From Linyphia triangularis (Eukaryota; Arthropoda; Arachnida; Araneae; Linyphiidae), in contig OZ021732.1 of assembly GCA_963978545.1 (NCBI GenBank), forward strand, positions 44,712,059 to 44,776,058: a DNA stretch of 64,000 nucleotides, read 5' to 3'. The position numbers and the translations under genes are program-made. This document shows, piece by piece, positions 10,939-22,720 of this stretch (the stretch's first letter is position 1; each line of letters opens with the position of its first letter). The notes below the pieces were generated by a model, which had not been told where the DNA came from, did not search any database, and saw only the letters and a program-made list of their open reading frames with translations.

Positions 10939-11009
10939 CAGTTTCCAGTGACACCCCAAAACACTTTTTTTCCCCTCTGAGTGTTCTATCATGTTCTGTT
11001 GAATGTCTC
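10939..11009 (-). CDS. Upstream 71-bp exon of the same gene
   Basis: It is bounded by an acceptor (CACTTGTCAG) and a donor (GTAAGTTGG). The only reading that joins in phase to the 10744 exon is open throughout and gives about 24 codons, including RGEKKCFGVSLET. The joined codon becomes Val, followed by EIISSGSDTAVVIT. This exon starts inside a codon, so earlier exons must exist further right (above 11010). I could not find one with the required phase. The opposite-strand frame at 10827-11024 covers the same bases and is probably a shadow. Confidence 0.45.
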
Positions 11010-11024
11010 CTGACAAGTGAGTGA

Positions 11025-12746
11025 TTCTGTGAATGGTTAACACCTGTGGTACTACCGTATCACCTTTTTTTCTTGTAACATACATGCACGCTTTCTGAAT
11101 ACGGAATTAGAGAATTTTGCATAAGCAAATGGTAAAATTAATACTCTAGGATCATGACTTCCTGAAAACATCATTCTATGAATGTTAATATAATAAACCT
11201 CAATAGGTGGAATCCCTTAGTGACAACAAGAAGTACGTATTTGATATCGGTACTTATTGATGTTCCAATATTTATGAGATCAATATACTATACTTCGTTC
11301 CTAAACGTTAATTTAGTATTAATATATGGCACATAATTTTAATTGAGATGCTACACTTAATCGATGTCAATCTGTTACAAAATATACTATACTGATAGAA
11401 TGTCTTTTATATTGAAGGTAGTATGTTATATTTCACTAATATCAGAGTTGCCTATATCGTAATAGGGCTTACGCTGATAATATAGGTAACGCATTGTTGC
11501 CTTTTTGATTTTCTGTTTAAAAATCGTATGTTAATTCAATGTTCATCACAATAAATAATTGCTTAAAATACAAAATAATTCCTACTTCAAATGCGCTTTT
11601 AAGTGTTTAATTAATTATCATTGTGAAAAGTTTTGTAGTAGTCGTCAATTTTTTGAGGAAGGAGATGGGGGGGGGGGGGATAGTTACACTTTTGATGTAG
11701 AAAAGCGTGTCTACGTTTTACATGTTTATTTTTAGTAACTTTTTAGACTTCCATAATTCCATTTTTTTTTTCATACATCTATTTACTTTTTTTTTTTTTT
11801 TTTTTACAGCCTTTTAGCGTGTTGGAGGGCAAAGCAAGTATGCAAGATCTGCCCGTTCTTGCTCTGAGCCAGCTAACATCCAAACCAAGACACGGCCCCT
11901 TCTTCCTACACAGTTCAAGTTTCTATATTCGTTTCTTTCACTTCCTCAGAAGGTTCATAACATCAATTAACACCATCAACTCGCAACTGACACCTGTAAA
12001 CTTGACGATCATTCCTGCAGTTACAGAAATGCAAATGCAACAATTATAAAGCATTCCTCGCTCAGGCTTCGAGTGACCTTATTCGGTCGGTGGTGGCCAC
12101 TTGTTGCAATAGGGACTAAAACACGAGAAAAAGGAAATGAGCGGAAAATAAAACGAAACGTGGCGAGAGGGGGGTCGGATGAGTTTCCAAAGTGAAAGTT
12201 ATTACATAACTTCTCTGTATGGTTATGTCCCAACAAACCCGGAGGTGTCGAAATTGTAGGTCAAAGGAGGGATTGAGGGAAATGTCTGAATGGAAATAAA
12301 AAGGACAGATGGGAGATATGAGGGATTTTGAGGTGGTATCAGTAGTATAAGTTTTCATTATAATTTTACTTTGAAAAGATAATAAGCGATGTTAATGGCT
12401 GGGTGTTTAAGCAACTCTGGTAGCTAAGGTCTTGTGATACGGTGGATTATTGTTCGAGCCAGATAATTGGCCGAAGTATTGCTGTGGAGAATAATTGGGT
12501 TTCTGAGTTTTCTCAATGTCTTCACTTTGTGACCTGTGGATTATTCTTCACCTGGCGTGACGTGAATATGAAGAGTGACGTACTAATTCAGTCGGAGACC
12601 TGCGCACAACCATATGTAAAACAACTAAGTGTACTTAATCTTCTTCTTTTTCTTAATTTTTTTTTTAATGTCATAAATAGGCAGTCGGAAATATTCATAT
12701 CTTTTTACCAATGGATTATTGTTCTTATGTTGCAGGTGCATTTTTA
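11025..12746. other. Probable intron or 5' flank of the minus-strand gene
   Basis: Most is AT-rich. The part at 11810-12250 is clearly richer in GC and follows a long T tract ending in TTTTTACAG (plus strand). It contains short frames on both strands, none recognised. It might hold a non-coding first exon or promoter of the gene at 10.4-11.0 kb. There is also a G run at 11668-11679. Confidence 0.3.
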
Positions 12747-12920
12747 GGGTGGTTGGTTTTGCGCTCAACGACCTATACTCGTGCACAGTAACAGCTAATC
12801 AAGCCGGGACCTACAGCTTAACGCGGATTGCGAACCACAGCGAACATCCATGCCTAACCAGGGATTCGAACCCGGTACCGTTTGCACGCGAAGCCAGAGT
12901 GCTAACCACACAGTTATCAG
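12747..12920 (-). mobile_element. tRNA-derived SINE, minus strand
   Basis: On the minus strand the head carries an A-box-like GTGTGGTTAGCACTCTGG and a B box GGTTCGAATCC (12862-12872). A body of about 100 bp follows, ending in AAAACCAACCACCC. The layout matches the SINE at 62313-62491: GGCATGGATGTTCG after the head there reads GGCATGGGTGTTTG, and both end with a CCAACCA tail. It cannot fold as an intact tRNA. Target duplications are not clear. Confidence 0.7.
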
Positions 12921-12946
12921 GAGGAATATTATCCATCATATTTTAG

Positions 12947-13678
12947 GAAATCGATAGGACTAACTTATTTGCACTCTTAGTAATAATAATATATTATGCA
13001 CATGTATATAGATGGCAAGAAATTCTTTTGATATACTGATGAATAAAGCTAATATCTTAGATGGCACAATAATGTAATTACTGTGTGAAAATATGAAAAA
13101 TCTCCAAAATGTCATTTACTACAACTCTGCGGCTAATGGATTTCTTGTTTCAAAGAGCCAAGGCAAAATGCGAGCTCCATTTGAGTACTTATGCTAATTA
13201 GTTTAGAATTTTTCAAAAACTCGGAAATTAATATGTCGCATCGACAACTTTCGCTGTAGGAGCTTTGACAAGACAATTTTTTATAACCAAGTAAGAAAAA
13301 ATTTGATAAGCATTTATTCATGTGTTAATAAACAGAGGAGGATAATACAAAAATTAGATCATGTTTTAAAGAGAAAAGCCAAGGAAATCATTTTAAACTT
13401 GTAATAACTGAAACCAACGACATATCAATTGAACAAATCTCTTAACTCGATATCCTCAGAATTTAAATGAATTTTAGCCAAATAATTGTATTGTTATGGA
13501 GAAGAAAAATAAATGTTCAAACGGTCAATATTTAAATTATTAGTTTATGAAATGAGTCTGGCGAAAATAGAACAAAATTGCAGATAATTTTATACTTCTT
13601 GCCTTACAAGACGTAAATTACAATTTTGTCCATAATAAAAGAGGTGTTTTTTTTTTTTTTTTTTTTTTTTTTTACATT
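12947..13678. other. AT-rich intergenic sequence with a 30-base T tract
   Basis: A T tract at about 13648-13673 abuts the family A copy to its right. No genes are recognised. Confidence 0.45.
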
Positions 13679-14273
13679 CTACATGGTTGAAAATTGCTGA
13701 ATATAAACTCCTGCTGTAGAGGTTTTTTTTTTCGCATTTCTACACGTTTTGGAACATCTTGATTTAAAAAAAATGATATAGAAAAAATGTCTGTCTGTGG
13801 TCAGCATAACTCCCTTACAAATTGACCTAGGATGTTCAAATTTGGAGTGCGGGTGACCTACCATGAAGGTTTTCGTCAAAATCGCGCGTGCGCATATGGT
13901 AGCTGCCATTGAAAAAAAATCATGTGTATTAATGATTACTAAAAAAATAAAAGTGTAAAAAGTTGAAAAACGAGTGCCTTTAACACAGAGCTCTTTACCC
14001 TTGAGCACCAGCCATCAACGATTTTTTTTTCTGTTACATGCACAAGAAAGACTAATGAATAATGTAATGTCTATAGAATAACATCGCTAATTTCGTCATC
14101 TTTTGGCGTGTTTTTTTTAGCACATGTAAAAATTATTGCCAAAAATATCCTTAGACTGGCTATTTTTATTTAAATGACTGAAAATATGAAAACGGTATAT
14201 AACACCATACATTTTAATGCAATGAACAGTATTATAGTGCAATTGAAAGTTGTGCGATGCTCCACATCCCTAG
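13679..14273 (-). mobile_element. Family A repeat, copy A2
   Basis: On the minus strand it begins at 14273 with CTAGGGATGTGGAGCATCGC and runs through the shared blocks, including TCAATGGCAGCTACCATATG and the ACCACAGACAGACA-like segment (about 13788-13805). The terminal palindrome of the family is missing, and the copy ends near an A/T-rich join. Confidence 0.65.
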
Positions 14274-14790
14274 TTTTGATGCGAATTACCAAACGGATTG
14301 TTCTTAATGCAAATTATTTATTCTTTTTGGAAGTAATACATGACTAAAGTTGTGTTGTTAAGATTGTATTACACAATACTAAATTTGTTGATCAACTAAT
14401 TAAAATAAAAACTGTAATTCAATTTTGTTTTATAGGAATGTTCAAATCCTCCCTTTCGGTCCACATTTAAAGCCCTACATATCGAAAACTAAATAAAATT
14501 CAAGTATAAAATTGATTGCTTCGGGTATTTTCCCAATGTTGCAAATCGAAAGACTGAAGTTCGGGATAGATACAATTGCACAATATTTAACATAATATTT
14601 TAAATATGTATCCTTTAAATTTTATGTTCATGAAAGGTATCTAAATAGATACATTTTAATATTTCCTGTCAAATATTATCGAATATTCATTTCGGGGTTT
14701 GCCATCATTTGATTTTCATCACCATTCCACAAAGGAATCATTACAAACTCATTCTATACATTACAGTCTATTAATAAAGGAATATTAACA
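14274..14790. other. AT-rich intergenic sequence, nothing recognised
   Basis: There are no credible genes or repeats between the family A copy and the piggyBac-type MITE. Confidence 0.45.
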
Positions 14791-14794
14791 TTAA

Positions 14795-15001
14795 CCCTTT
14801 GCACTCCAGTGGCGCCTCTCAGGCACCACACGATTGGACGCCAAACCACGAGAGGACCATTAGGTGTGATGCGGAAATTCGATGCAAGGCCAATGACTGT
14901 GTTGTTTAGTTTCTATGAAGCAAATCCATAAACACCAGCCGAACCTAAAATGTCTCGAGTTGCTGATTCCTCCGCGCGAAAAAGGCCTGGAGTGCAAAGG
15001 G
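14795..15001. mobile_element. piggyBac-type MITE, 207 bp
   Basis: A perfect 15-bp inverted end, CCCTTTGCACTCCAG, is present on both sides. It is flanked by TTAA at 14791-14794 and 15002-15005. TTAA duplications and a CCC-starting terminus are the known piggyBac signature, and CCCTTTGCACTC-type termini are known from arthropod piggyBac-like elements. The interior is markedly GC-richer than its surroundings and has no transposase. Confidence 0.85.
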
Positions 15002-15005
15002 TTAA

Positions 15006-16059
15006 ATATAAGAAGTTACTGCGCAGATCAACGAATTAGTTATGCTTATTATTTAGTTAGATCAATGAAGGCAATGGTTCTCAGAAAAAGGACAATTAAT
15101 TTATTAACTAATTTCTACTTTCCTATGTTTTATAATGAAGTATGATTATTTAGTTCAAAGTACTTATTTTTTTACTTTTGTAAGCTGAAGAAAAATGATT
15201 ATTTGTGCACGAGCATTTACTATTCCCAAAATAAAGTGCAGGTATTCCAGGGATTGAATTTAAATTGGAAGAGTACAGGAAAACCAGACTTCACGTTTCA
15301 AAGGTCTAGACACCTTAATGATCGTTGACTTTGCAACTTCTGTAAAAAAAATTTGAAGAAAAAGAATGAATATGAATATTTCATACATCAAATATCTCGT
15401 GTGAGCAAATTTTAGATAATCGGTATTGCGATTAGTTAGCTCGACGTACCGTGACTTCAGTTACTTAATATACCCTTCGTGAGGGCTGAGGGAAAATAGA
15501 ATGTCTTTCGTCTGAAGTTCCATGTCACAGATATCAAACAAGCGGCCCCAAAACGCAACACCATAAATGTATTTTTAAAATACTAATTCTTGTTAAACAT
15601 TTTAAAATTTCTCTTACTATCCACTATGTGCACGTTCGTTGGATTACTCTGATTACTTTTTGGTATGGAAATGTTCGTCAATGCATACTAATTGGTGATT
15701 TCGTTACTAATGTAATGGACCGCATTATTATTAAACTCTAGTGGACGCCTAAAATTCCGACTGAAAACTGAACCTTCCATAGTTCTGAATATATTGAAAC
15801 TATTTTAAGGAAATTGGACTATGTGGCTGTGAGTCAATTAGGTATTAACAAAAGTTATAATGCGTACAAGGGCCTAGAAACCGAGAACGAGATTTTAATT
15901 TTTTTTTAAAGTGGTAACAACGAATAATGATTTCTATGAAAATGATGAGTTAAAACTTTATGTAACAAGGAATGCTAAATTTCTAGTAGTTGTTTTCTGT
16001 TTCGAAAACACATTTAAACATCCTCTAAACTACAGTTACTATAAGATGATTTGTTTATT
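15006..16059. other. AT-rich intergenic sequence, nothing recognised
   Basis: Short frames only. No splice-bounded candidate stood out. Confidence 0.4.
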
Positions 16060-16262
16060 TTATTCTTTTACAGTACATTGTAGTAATGACTCGATAAAAT
16101 TTAATATTTTTAGCCAGAACGAGAAATTGCCAACTAATTTTTTCAGTAAGATCTCGAATTCGATAACATTGTTTTGTAAAGTACTACACCAACATTCGAA
16201 TACAGTGACCAGTATTAAAATGCAATTGAAAGATGTGCGATGTTCCACCCCCCCCCCCCTAA
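16060..16262 (-). mobile_element. Family A repeat, truncated copy A3
   Basis: Only the head of the family is confidently present. On the minus strand it reads GGTGGAACATCGCACATCTT, then the CAATTGCATTTTAATACTGG-like block. A run of 13 C on the plus strand (16248-16260) replaces the usual terminal bases. The part left of about 16180 matches less well. Confidence 0.55.
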
Positions 16263-18365
16263 TTTTTAATTAGCAATTAATATTTTTGTTTTTATTATGT
16301 ATGCTGTAAATAATAAACATATATTACTGTTTGCTAAATTGATAATTTTAAATCCCTGGTAGTGTTTAAATAGTGAATACAGGGATGGTTTTCACTAGGC
16401 TTAAATATTTGGTTTTCAATGGAAAATATTTTCGTATCTATCTTTGTAAATCTACCTTTTAACTTTGTATATCAACCTTTTTAAAATTTATAAAATAAGA
16501 GCAGTGTCAGTAACTGGAACTAAAAGATCGTTACGACACATCTTTCTGTTTTATAACATTATGCCCATATACTTTGTATTTTCAATTTGGCGACCTAGTA
16601 AGAATGAAATTTACCACTGTTAAGATTGAAGACAAATGTATTAAACCATTCCGTTTATATTTATAAAATTTCACCACGTTAGCAAGTTTTGCGTTAAACT
16701 TGGCAAGAAAAAGCTTTAATTTGACATCCCTATCTGTAGCCCAGAAGTGAACTTCGCATAGAGTCAATCCTCCTTCCAATTGAAGTTTTAAAGCTATTCC
16801 ATCCTGAATTGTATATAATTAAAAAAATCTTTATGAGAGCTTTAAACTAATATATGACGCATGGACACGTAGCATTAATAATTTATGCTTAATGAATCCT
16901 AAATTGACTTACGATCACAATTTTTAGTACGTTTGATAGTAACTTTGAATTGAATTTCGGTATGGGAACTCGTTTTGGAGAAAACTTTCGTTCGATATAT
17001 AAGCATGCGTTTGAATAATTTGTAGTTTTTCTATGCTATGGATAGAACCTTAGTCTAACCTTTTCATTACATTAAGTAGAGGAGAGGCTAAATTAAAAAA
17101 GTGGGAATGCAATAAGTTTATAAAAAATTGTAATGGGTATCCTTTATTTATATTTTTGAATTTCTGTAATTTTCTGAAAATCTGTGTCGATGTTCAACAT
17201 ATTACCTAAATTTCATACTTAGGTAGTTCATTAAAAGACAAAAATACAAATATCAAATAGACAATATACACAGAAGAATTTCAACCACTTTTATTTAATA
17301 AGATTCAACGTTCTACCAAATATGATTCAAAGTATGTCATTGTTTAATGAAAAAGTTTTGTTTTTTACATAATGCATCACTTTAATTCTAAGGCATTGAA
17401 ATTTCCTGCAAATATTTGTCTTATTTGATTGATAAACCTTTTTTCATCAAGACTGATTTTTTAACTTCAGTTTTATCATTAAAAGAATTGAAAGTCTGCC
17501 ATAATAATAAATTATTCTAATTGCGCATCTGTTTGTTTAGAATCGTTTCATATCAATTTGAAATACAATGGGAAAAATAAAATTCTATGTGCGACAATTT
17601 ATGATTCTATTGTGTAAAATTTGTGTAGTTCGTAATGGTTATTTAGCGCACAATATGTCAATGCATTGTCTTTTGACAGTAATTATTTAAAAATTGATCA
17701 CAATCCATACTCCTAACCATTGTTTGTCAAATATATGCATACCATTTCTTTCTTTCTTTCTTTTTTTTTTTTTAAAGAAACTGCATATGTGTTCATTCGA
17801 CATATTTGAAAGAATTAATTTTAAACAAATTGACTTCGATAATAACTACCACTAAAAGACCGTTTCTATACATACTTCTAATGCGGTGAACAAGATCACA
17901 AGAAGATCAAGAAAAACCATGAAATATAACAGCTTGAGAAATAATGGAAAATTTATTTACGGAAATCTTCACCTGTAAAGGTTGATGTCATATAATAATA
18001 AAAACCTTGCTAATGGGATATTTTCTAAAAACAAAAATTTCGCCAAGTTAGGGAGTTTTTCTCAAATATGGCGAAGAAACATCACACCGAAAATTTAAAT
18101 TATATTTCTATTTTCAAGCCAAGTTGCGAACTTTCAATAAAAATATGTGAACTTCCCATCCTTTCCATTCAAAATGTAAAGTACTTTCGGTTAGAATTTT
18201 TACTTGTATTTAATATGGGTTATGTTGCGATCCTTCATTTGATGTATCATACATGTCTGTAGCCTTTGCAGTTTTGTCTCGGAATATTGATTCCAGACAG
18301 ACGGTCTATGAATTTGCAAAAAAATTTCTGTACATTTGTGTAGTCTAGAAGTTAATACAGTGAGG
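16263..18365. other. AT-rich intergenic sequence, nothing recognised
   Basis: No recognisable coding region. A (TTTC)n plus T run lies at 17748-17773. Confidence 0.4.
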
Positions 18366-18500
18366 TAATTATTATTATTATTATTGTTATTATAACTATT
18401 ATCACACTAATTATTTAGAATGATAACATTGCATTTATTATTACACATATTAATATTACGATTAATTATTAATTTACATTTATTATTATTACACATTATA
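18366..18500. repeat. Degenerate (ATT)n microsatellite
   Basis: ATTATTATTATTATT at 18368-18385 continues as broken TTATTA units through about 18500. Confidence 0.6.
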
Positions 18501-18817
18501 TATTTATGTAATATGTGACTTTAATACGTGATTTGGAATTTTGAACATTATTCATATTTTTTTTACAGATTTCAGAATTTTACCACAAAATTAATAAAAT
18601 TTATTGCAAATTTTTATATGCAAAGTTCAATCATAAAACTCGTTGATTTAAGCTAAAAAATTATTCACAATTAAAAGTTTAATTTGATATTGCTTCGAAT
18701 TTGTTCATTCGAAATTCTAGTTTTTTATAAATGATGTATGTAAAAAATGAAAAATGTATATTTTTTTAATCTCAATCAGTCAAAGTAATAAAGATATAAT
18801 GGTATTGCATTCAATAA

Positions 18818-18819
<2 letters not shown>

Positions 18820-18856
<37 letters not shown>
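18820..18856 (+). repeat. Poly(A) tract
   Basis: About 36 A residues lie directly before family A copy A4. The tract may belong to an earlier retroposed sequence into whose tail A4 inserted. Confidence 0.7.
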
Positions 18857-18858
<2 letters not shown>

Positions 18859-19619
18859 GGGGTGTGGAACATCGCACAACTTTTAATTAAGCTATATATC
18901 TGATGTTGATTTGAGTTATTTACCGTTTTTATAATTCCACCATTCGTTTAGAAAAAATGGCCAGCTTAGTGATATTTTTTTTAGTAATTGTTGTATGAAT
19001 CTTCTTTTTTTTTCTTCTTTTTTTTTTAAAGAAGCCAAAATGGTGATTTTGGTGATATACTTTTCGATAATCCTTATGTTATCCTTTATTATAAGTGAAA
19101 CTGAGAGGAGTAGAAAAAACGATCGTTGATGAGGTATACTCAAGAAAAGAGAACTCTGTGTTAACGGCATTCGTTTTTCAACTTGTTACGCCTTTAAAGC
19201 ATGTTTATGAGAATTTCGGAGGTGAGGATGTTCAGAATGCCTGAAGAGACATTACCACAGCGATTTTTATCAAAATCATTGGAGCCGTTTTTTAGCAATT
19301 ACTGAAAAACATGATTATTTCAGGGGCAGGTACGTTATGCGAATGCACGATTTTGACGAAAACCTTAATGGCAGGTCCCATGGCCACCAGCTACCCGCAT
19401 ACCAAATTTGAACATCGTAGGTTATTTTGTTCGGGAGTTATGATGACCACAGACACACTCACGTTTTTTCTAGATCACTTTTTTGAAATCAGGATGATCC
19501 AAAACACGGAGAAATGCCAAAAAAAAAAAAAAAAAAAAAATAATCGATTTTTTTTTGTTTTTTTTTTAACCGAACGCTATATTTTCATTACAATATGTAT
19601 ACATATGAGTAATTGAAAG
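18857..19619 (+). mobile_element. Family A repeat, copy A4 (full length)
   Basis: It begins TAGGGGTGTGGAACATCGCA and ends with the palindrome at 19583-19619 around ATATGTATACATATG. It follows A1 throughout, including GAAAACGATCGTTGATGAGG-like blocks and the TTTTGAAATCAGGATGATCC segment. Another copy, A5, starts about 30 bp later in the opposite orientation. Confidence 0.72.
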
Positions 19620-19649
19620 TAATAAATAAATAAATTTTATTTTGATATT

Positions 19650-19841
19650 TTGCATTTCTAGACGTTTTGGAACGTCTTGAATTTTAAAAAGTTCAGAAAA
19701 TATACCTATATTTGTGTACCTGTGTGGTTCGCATAGCTTCCAAACAGTTTAACCGCCGAACTTTTATGCACGGGTAAGTGGTGGCCATGGTACCTGCCAT
19801 GAGGGTTTGTGTTTAAATAGCGCATAAGGTAAACTATCATT

Positions 19842-19888
<47 letters not shown>

Positions 19889-20250
19889 GCTAATAAACTG
19901 CTCTAACTAGTTTGATCAAACTACCTGTGGTAATTCCTTTTAAAGTGTTCTAAACATCTTCACCTCCGAAATTCTCGTAAAAATTCAATAAAGGCGTAAA
20001 AAGTTGAAAAACGAACGTCTTTAACATGGAGAAATCTTCCCTAGAGCCAATGACAGTTTTTCTCCGCTTCACTTGCTCGAAAGGATTAAAGTAATAATTA
20101 TTGCTTACTATATCGTCATACTAGCCAATTTTGTTAATTTAATGAAATTGCGAAAATGAAAACTTTGAACTGCATCAATGCATGTCAAATTTAAATGCAG
20201 TGACCAGTATTATAGTGCAACTGAAATTGAGCGACGTTCAACATCCCTAG
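19650..20250 (-). mobile_element. Family A repeat, copy A5, tail to tail with A4
   Basis: On the minus strand it reads from CTAGGGATGTTGAACGTCGC at 20250 to the CAAGACGTTCCAAAACGTCT segment near 19665. A T tract of about 35 bases (19850-19884) corresponds to the A tract of A1. It lacks the terminal palindrome. Together with A4 it forms a 1.4-kb inverted structure with a short centre. Confidence 0.68.
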
Positions 20251-21319
20251 TTTTAATTCGTTACCAATGTTAGAGATTTGAATTTAAAGATTATGTTTTT
20301 CACGCTTTTCATATCTTAAACCATCCATTAAAAAAGGTTTTCGGTTTGAATCTTAATGCATATAATGTAAAGTCATTTATAAAAACGTTCTCCTTTGTAT
20401 GCATATAGCGGATTTGACCAGATTCGAGAAATATAATGTGAACACTCATAACAGGAATTTTAAAAGCAGAAGAAAGGGCCATTTCATACTTTTTTTGGTA
20501 ATTGAATAGTTTGGTGCTATTTGACTGAAACTAGCCATTTCTTTTTTTGAGGTATTGTAGTAGAATGTTATGATTTCCGCCTTTCTTCTTCTCGTGTCCT
20601 TATTTCTTTGCTCGCTTAAAAGCATTGAAATAATCATAATTTCAAGGCATTAAAAGTAATGTGTTGTGTATGCTTTTAAAATAAAAATGTGTGGAACAAA
20701 TCTAACAAGTTATACTTTAAAAGAGGGAGAGGTCTGTTTAACTCACATTAAAATGGATTGGTTCACTTCAAGAGTATAATATTTTTATAATATCTTCCAA
20801 AAAGTATTCAGAAAGGATAAACTAGTGTTCTAAATATGTCGAAATGTTGCAACCCAATAATACATGTTCTAAAAAAAAAAGGAACACCAAACTATTTACT
20901 TTTAATGTAGTGAAAGTGTTTTTGAAAAAGTAAAACATTTTTGTGAATAGGGTTAAAAAAAAACGACAGGTCTTAAGCGTTTTTGAAATGAAATTTAATA
21001 ACGCTAAGAGAACGAACAAACAAACTCATGCCATGTTAATGACGAAAGTAAGATGAATAAATCAATAAAAAAATAATGGTTATTGAAAAGGTCACTAGCG
21101 ACATAATGCCGTGAAACATAACACTAAAAGCTATTTTTCAAATTCAAGGTTTTTCAAAAGACTCTTATACCGGTAAAATTTTACAACGTGACTACAGTTG
21201 AACTGTTGTAAAAGTCCACTTTTAAGTGTATTATGATCTGTTTAAGAAAATTATTGTTGCATTCAATTTTAACTTATATTTGTTGTACGATATTTAAGAT
21301 TGCTGAAGCTTAGAAAAAG
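20251..21319. other. AT-rich intergenic sequence, nothing recognised
   Basis: Short AT-biased frames only. No repeats or RNA genes recognised. Confidence 0.4.
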
Positions 21320-21755
21320 TAGTGGTGTGGAACATCGCACAATTTTCAATTGCCCTATAATACTGGTCACTGCATTTAAATTCGAACCGGATTGTTGGGT
21401 TGGTGTCCTTTACCGTTTTCATATTCAATTCATTTATAGAAAAAAATTTCAGTTTGAGATATTTCTTTATCGTTAATTTTACAATCGTTAAAACCATTTT
21501 TTAGAAATTCCTGAAAACATTTTTTTTAATGCTATAGTTACCTTATACGCATGCGCAATTTTAACTAGCATGGAAAATTTGAGCATTGTAGGTCAATCCG
21601 TTCACGAGTTATGCTGATGGCAGACACAAAATTTCCATACTACTTTTTGAAATCAGTACGTTTCAAAACGTGTAGGAGGGGGGAAAAATCAAACTTTTTT
21701 TTGTCCGAATGCAATACTTTCATTACACGATGTTACCGTATTGGTAATTGAAAGT
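21320..21755 (+). mobile_element. Family A repeat, internally deleted copy A6
   Basis: The head GTGGTGTGGAACATCGCAC and the end palindrome (21717-21755, with TTTCATTAC and GTAATTGAAA arms) are both present. The interior is about 300 bp shorter than in A1 and A4, lacking the block with the long A run. Confidence 0.68.
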
Positions 21756-21957
21756 AAAAAGGTTACTCTTGATCAGAAAAAAAAAGAGAAAAAAAAAGCA
21801 TCCTCCACGATTGTGTACATTATACAGGAAGCAATTTTCCACGGAAACTGCTCAAAGATGTAGCCATTTAAACTGAGGATCTATCCTTCTGATCCTAGAT
21901 CAGTGATGGAGGGCATAAGGTCACTTCCATTGGAAGAAAAGAGCTAGAGGGATGCAC

Positions 21958-22251
21958 TCATTTACACGGGAATGCTTTGAAATGAATAAGGAACTTAATT
22001 TTCCTTTCAGGAGTTGGATTAGATGAGAGGAGCTTCCGAGAGTCTATAGAATCTACAAATGGACTCAGGAGTATCATCTCTGATGCATTAAATCCCAGCA
22101 AAGGGCAATTGAAATGAGACATTATAGCTGGAAAGTATTGTTGTTCAGGAGAGCGGCCAGTGACAGAGAGAATACATTTAGCGGAATGATCTTTACTCAT
22201 TGTGAAAACAGACGTACCAGGAAAGAACGAAACTATTGAGCAGTTCAACAA
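21958..22251 (-). CDS. Unrecognised 97-codon frame overlapping a plus-strand exon candidate
   Basis: The frame is open for nearly 300 bp in a locally GC-richer patch, with protein-like composition (for example SAKCILSVTGRSPEQQYF). The annotated first codon is TTG; the first ATG lies in VFTMSKD. I recognise no domain and see no splice acceptor upstream on this strand. On the opposite strand a good acceptor at 22010 opens an equally plausible short exon, so only one of the two is likely real. It could also be part of an old mobile element. Confidence 0.2.
   Translation of the reverse strand: MLNCSIVSFFPGTSVFTMSKDHSAKCILSVTGRSPEQQYFPAIMSHFNCPLLGFNASEMILLSPFVDSIDSRKLLSSNPTPERKIKFLIHFKAFPCK
22011..22117 (+). 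CDS. Candidate terminal exon, strand ambiguous
   Basis: The polypyrimidine tract and acceptor CTTAATTTTCCTTTCAG end at 22010. If two bases complete a split codon, the frame reads VGLDERSFRESIESTNGL and continues to TGA at 22115-22117, about 35 codons. Its composition is hydrophilic and protein-like. No upstream exon was identified, and an open minus-strand frame covers the same bases. I do not recognise the product. Confidence 0.25.
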
Positions 22252-22369
22252 CGCAGGTTGTTAAATGAACAATTATTCGATTTTTTGCTTATATTCGTTT
22301 GCATATTGTTAAAATTGTCTTAAAAAAGATCTATATGTTGATTTATAGCTTCAGCTGCAGGAAAAGCAA

Positions 22370-22720
22370 TATTAAGTACAAAATTAAATTTAAATCATCA
22401 ACCTAATTAAAAATGAAATAAAACATTAATTTAAAAATTAAATTAATACTAAAATAAAAATGATATTAAAAATTAAATTGGAAATGTAATTAAAAACAAA
22501 TGAAAAATTAAATTACAAATTAATAAAAAAATAAATTAATTAAAAAAATTAAACAAAACAAATTAATTAAAATAATTAAACCAAACAAATTAACAATTTT
22601 TAATCACAAATAGATTAAAAATTAAATTTAAATATAACCTACAATCAAATTAAAAGTTAAATTTAACATTATGCTAAAATTTAATTAAACATAAACTGAT
22701 CATTAAAAGTTTAAAATGTT
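22370..22720. repeat. Low-complexity (AATTAAA)-rich tract
   Basis: About 350 bp are built almost only of A and T with repeated AATTAAATTTAAA-like words and very few G or C bases. It is probably a decayed microsatellite. Confidence 0.6.

Noticed and set aside
10827..11024. Plus-strand ORF starting MTEETKQSQNLSNG, ending near a GTGAGT donor
   Set aside because: It overlaps the minus-strand exon at 10939-11009, and joining its donor to the nearest good acceptor (11810) meets a stop within two codons. The minus-strand model with three phase-matched exons explains the region better.
11819..12049. 76-codon plus-strand frame after a T tract ending in ACAG
   Set aside because: There is no ATG at the start, no donor, and no upstream exon in phase; composition is ordinary.
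12719..12946. 75-codon plus-strand frame
   Set aside because: It is the antisense of the SINE head and body, not a gene.
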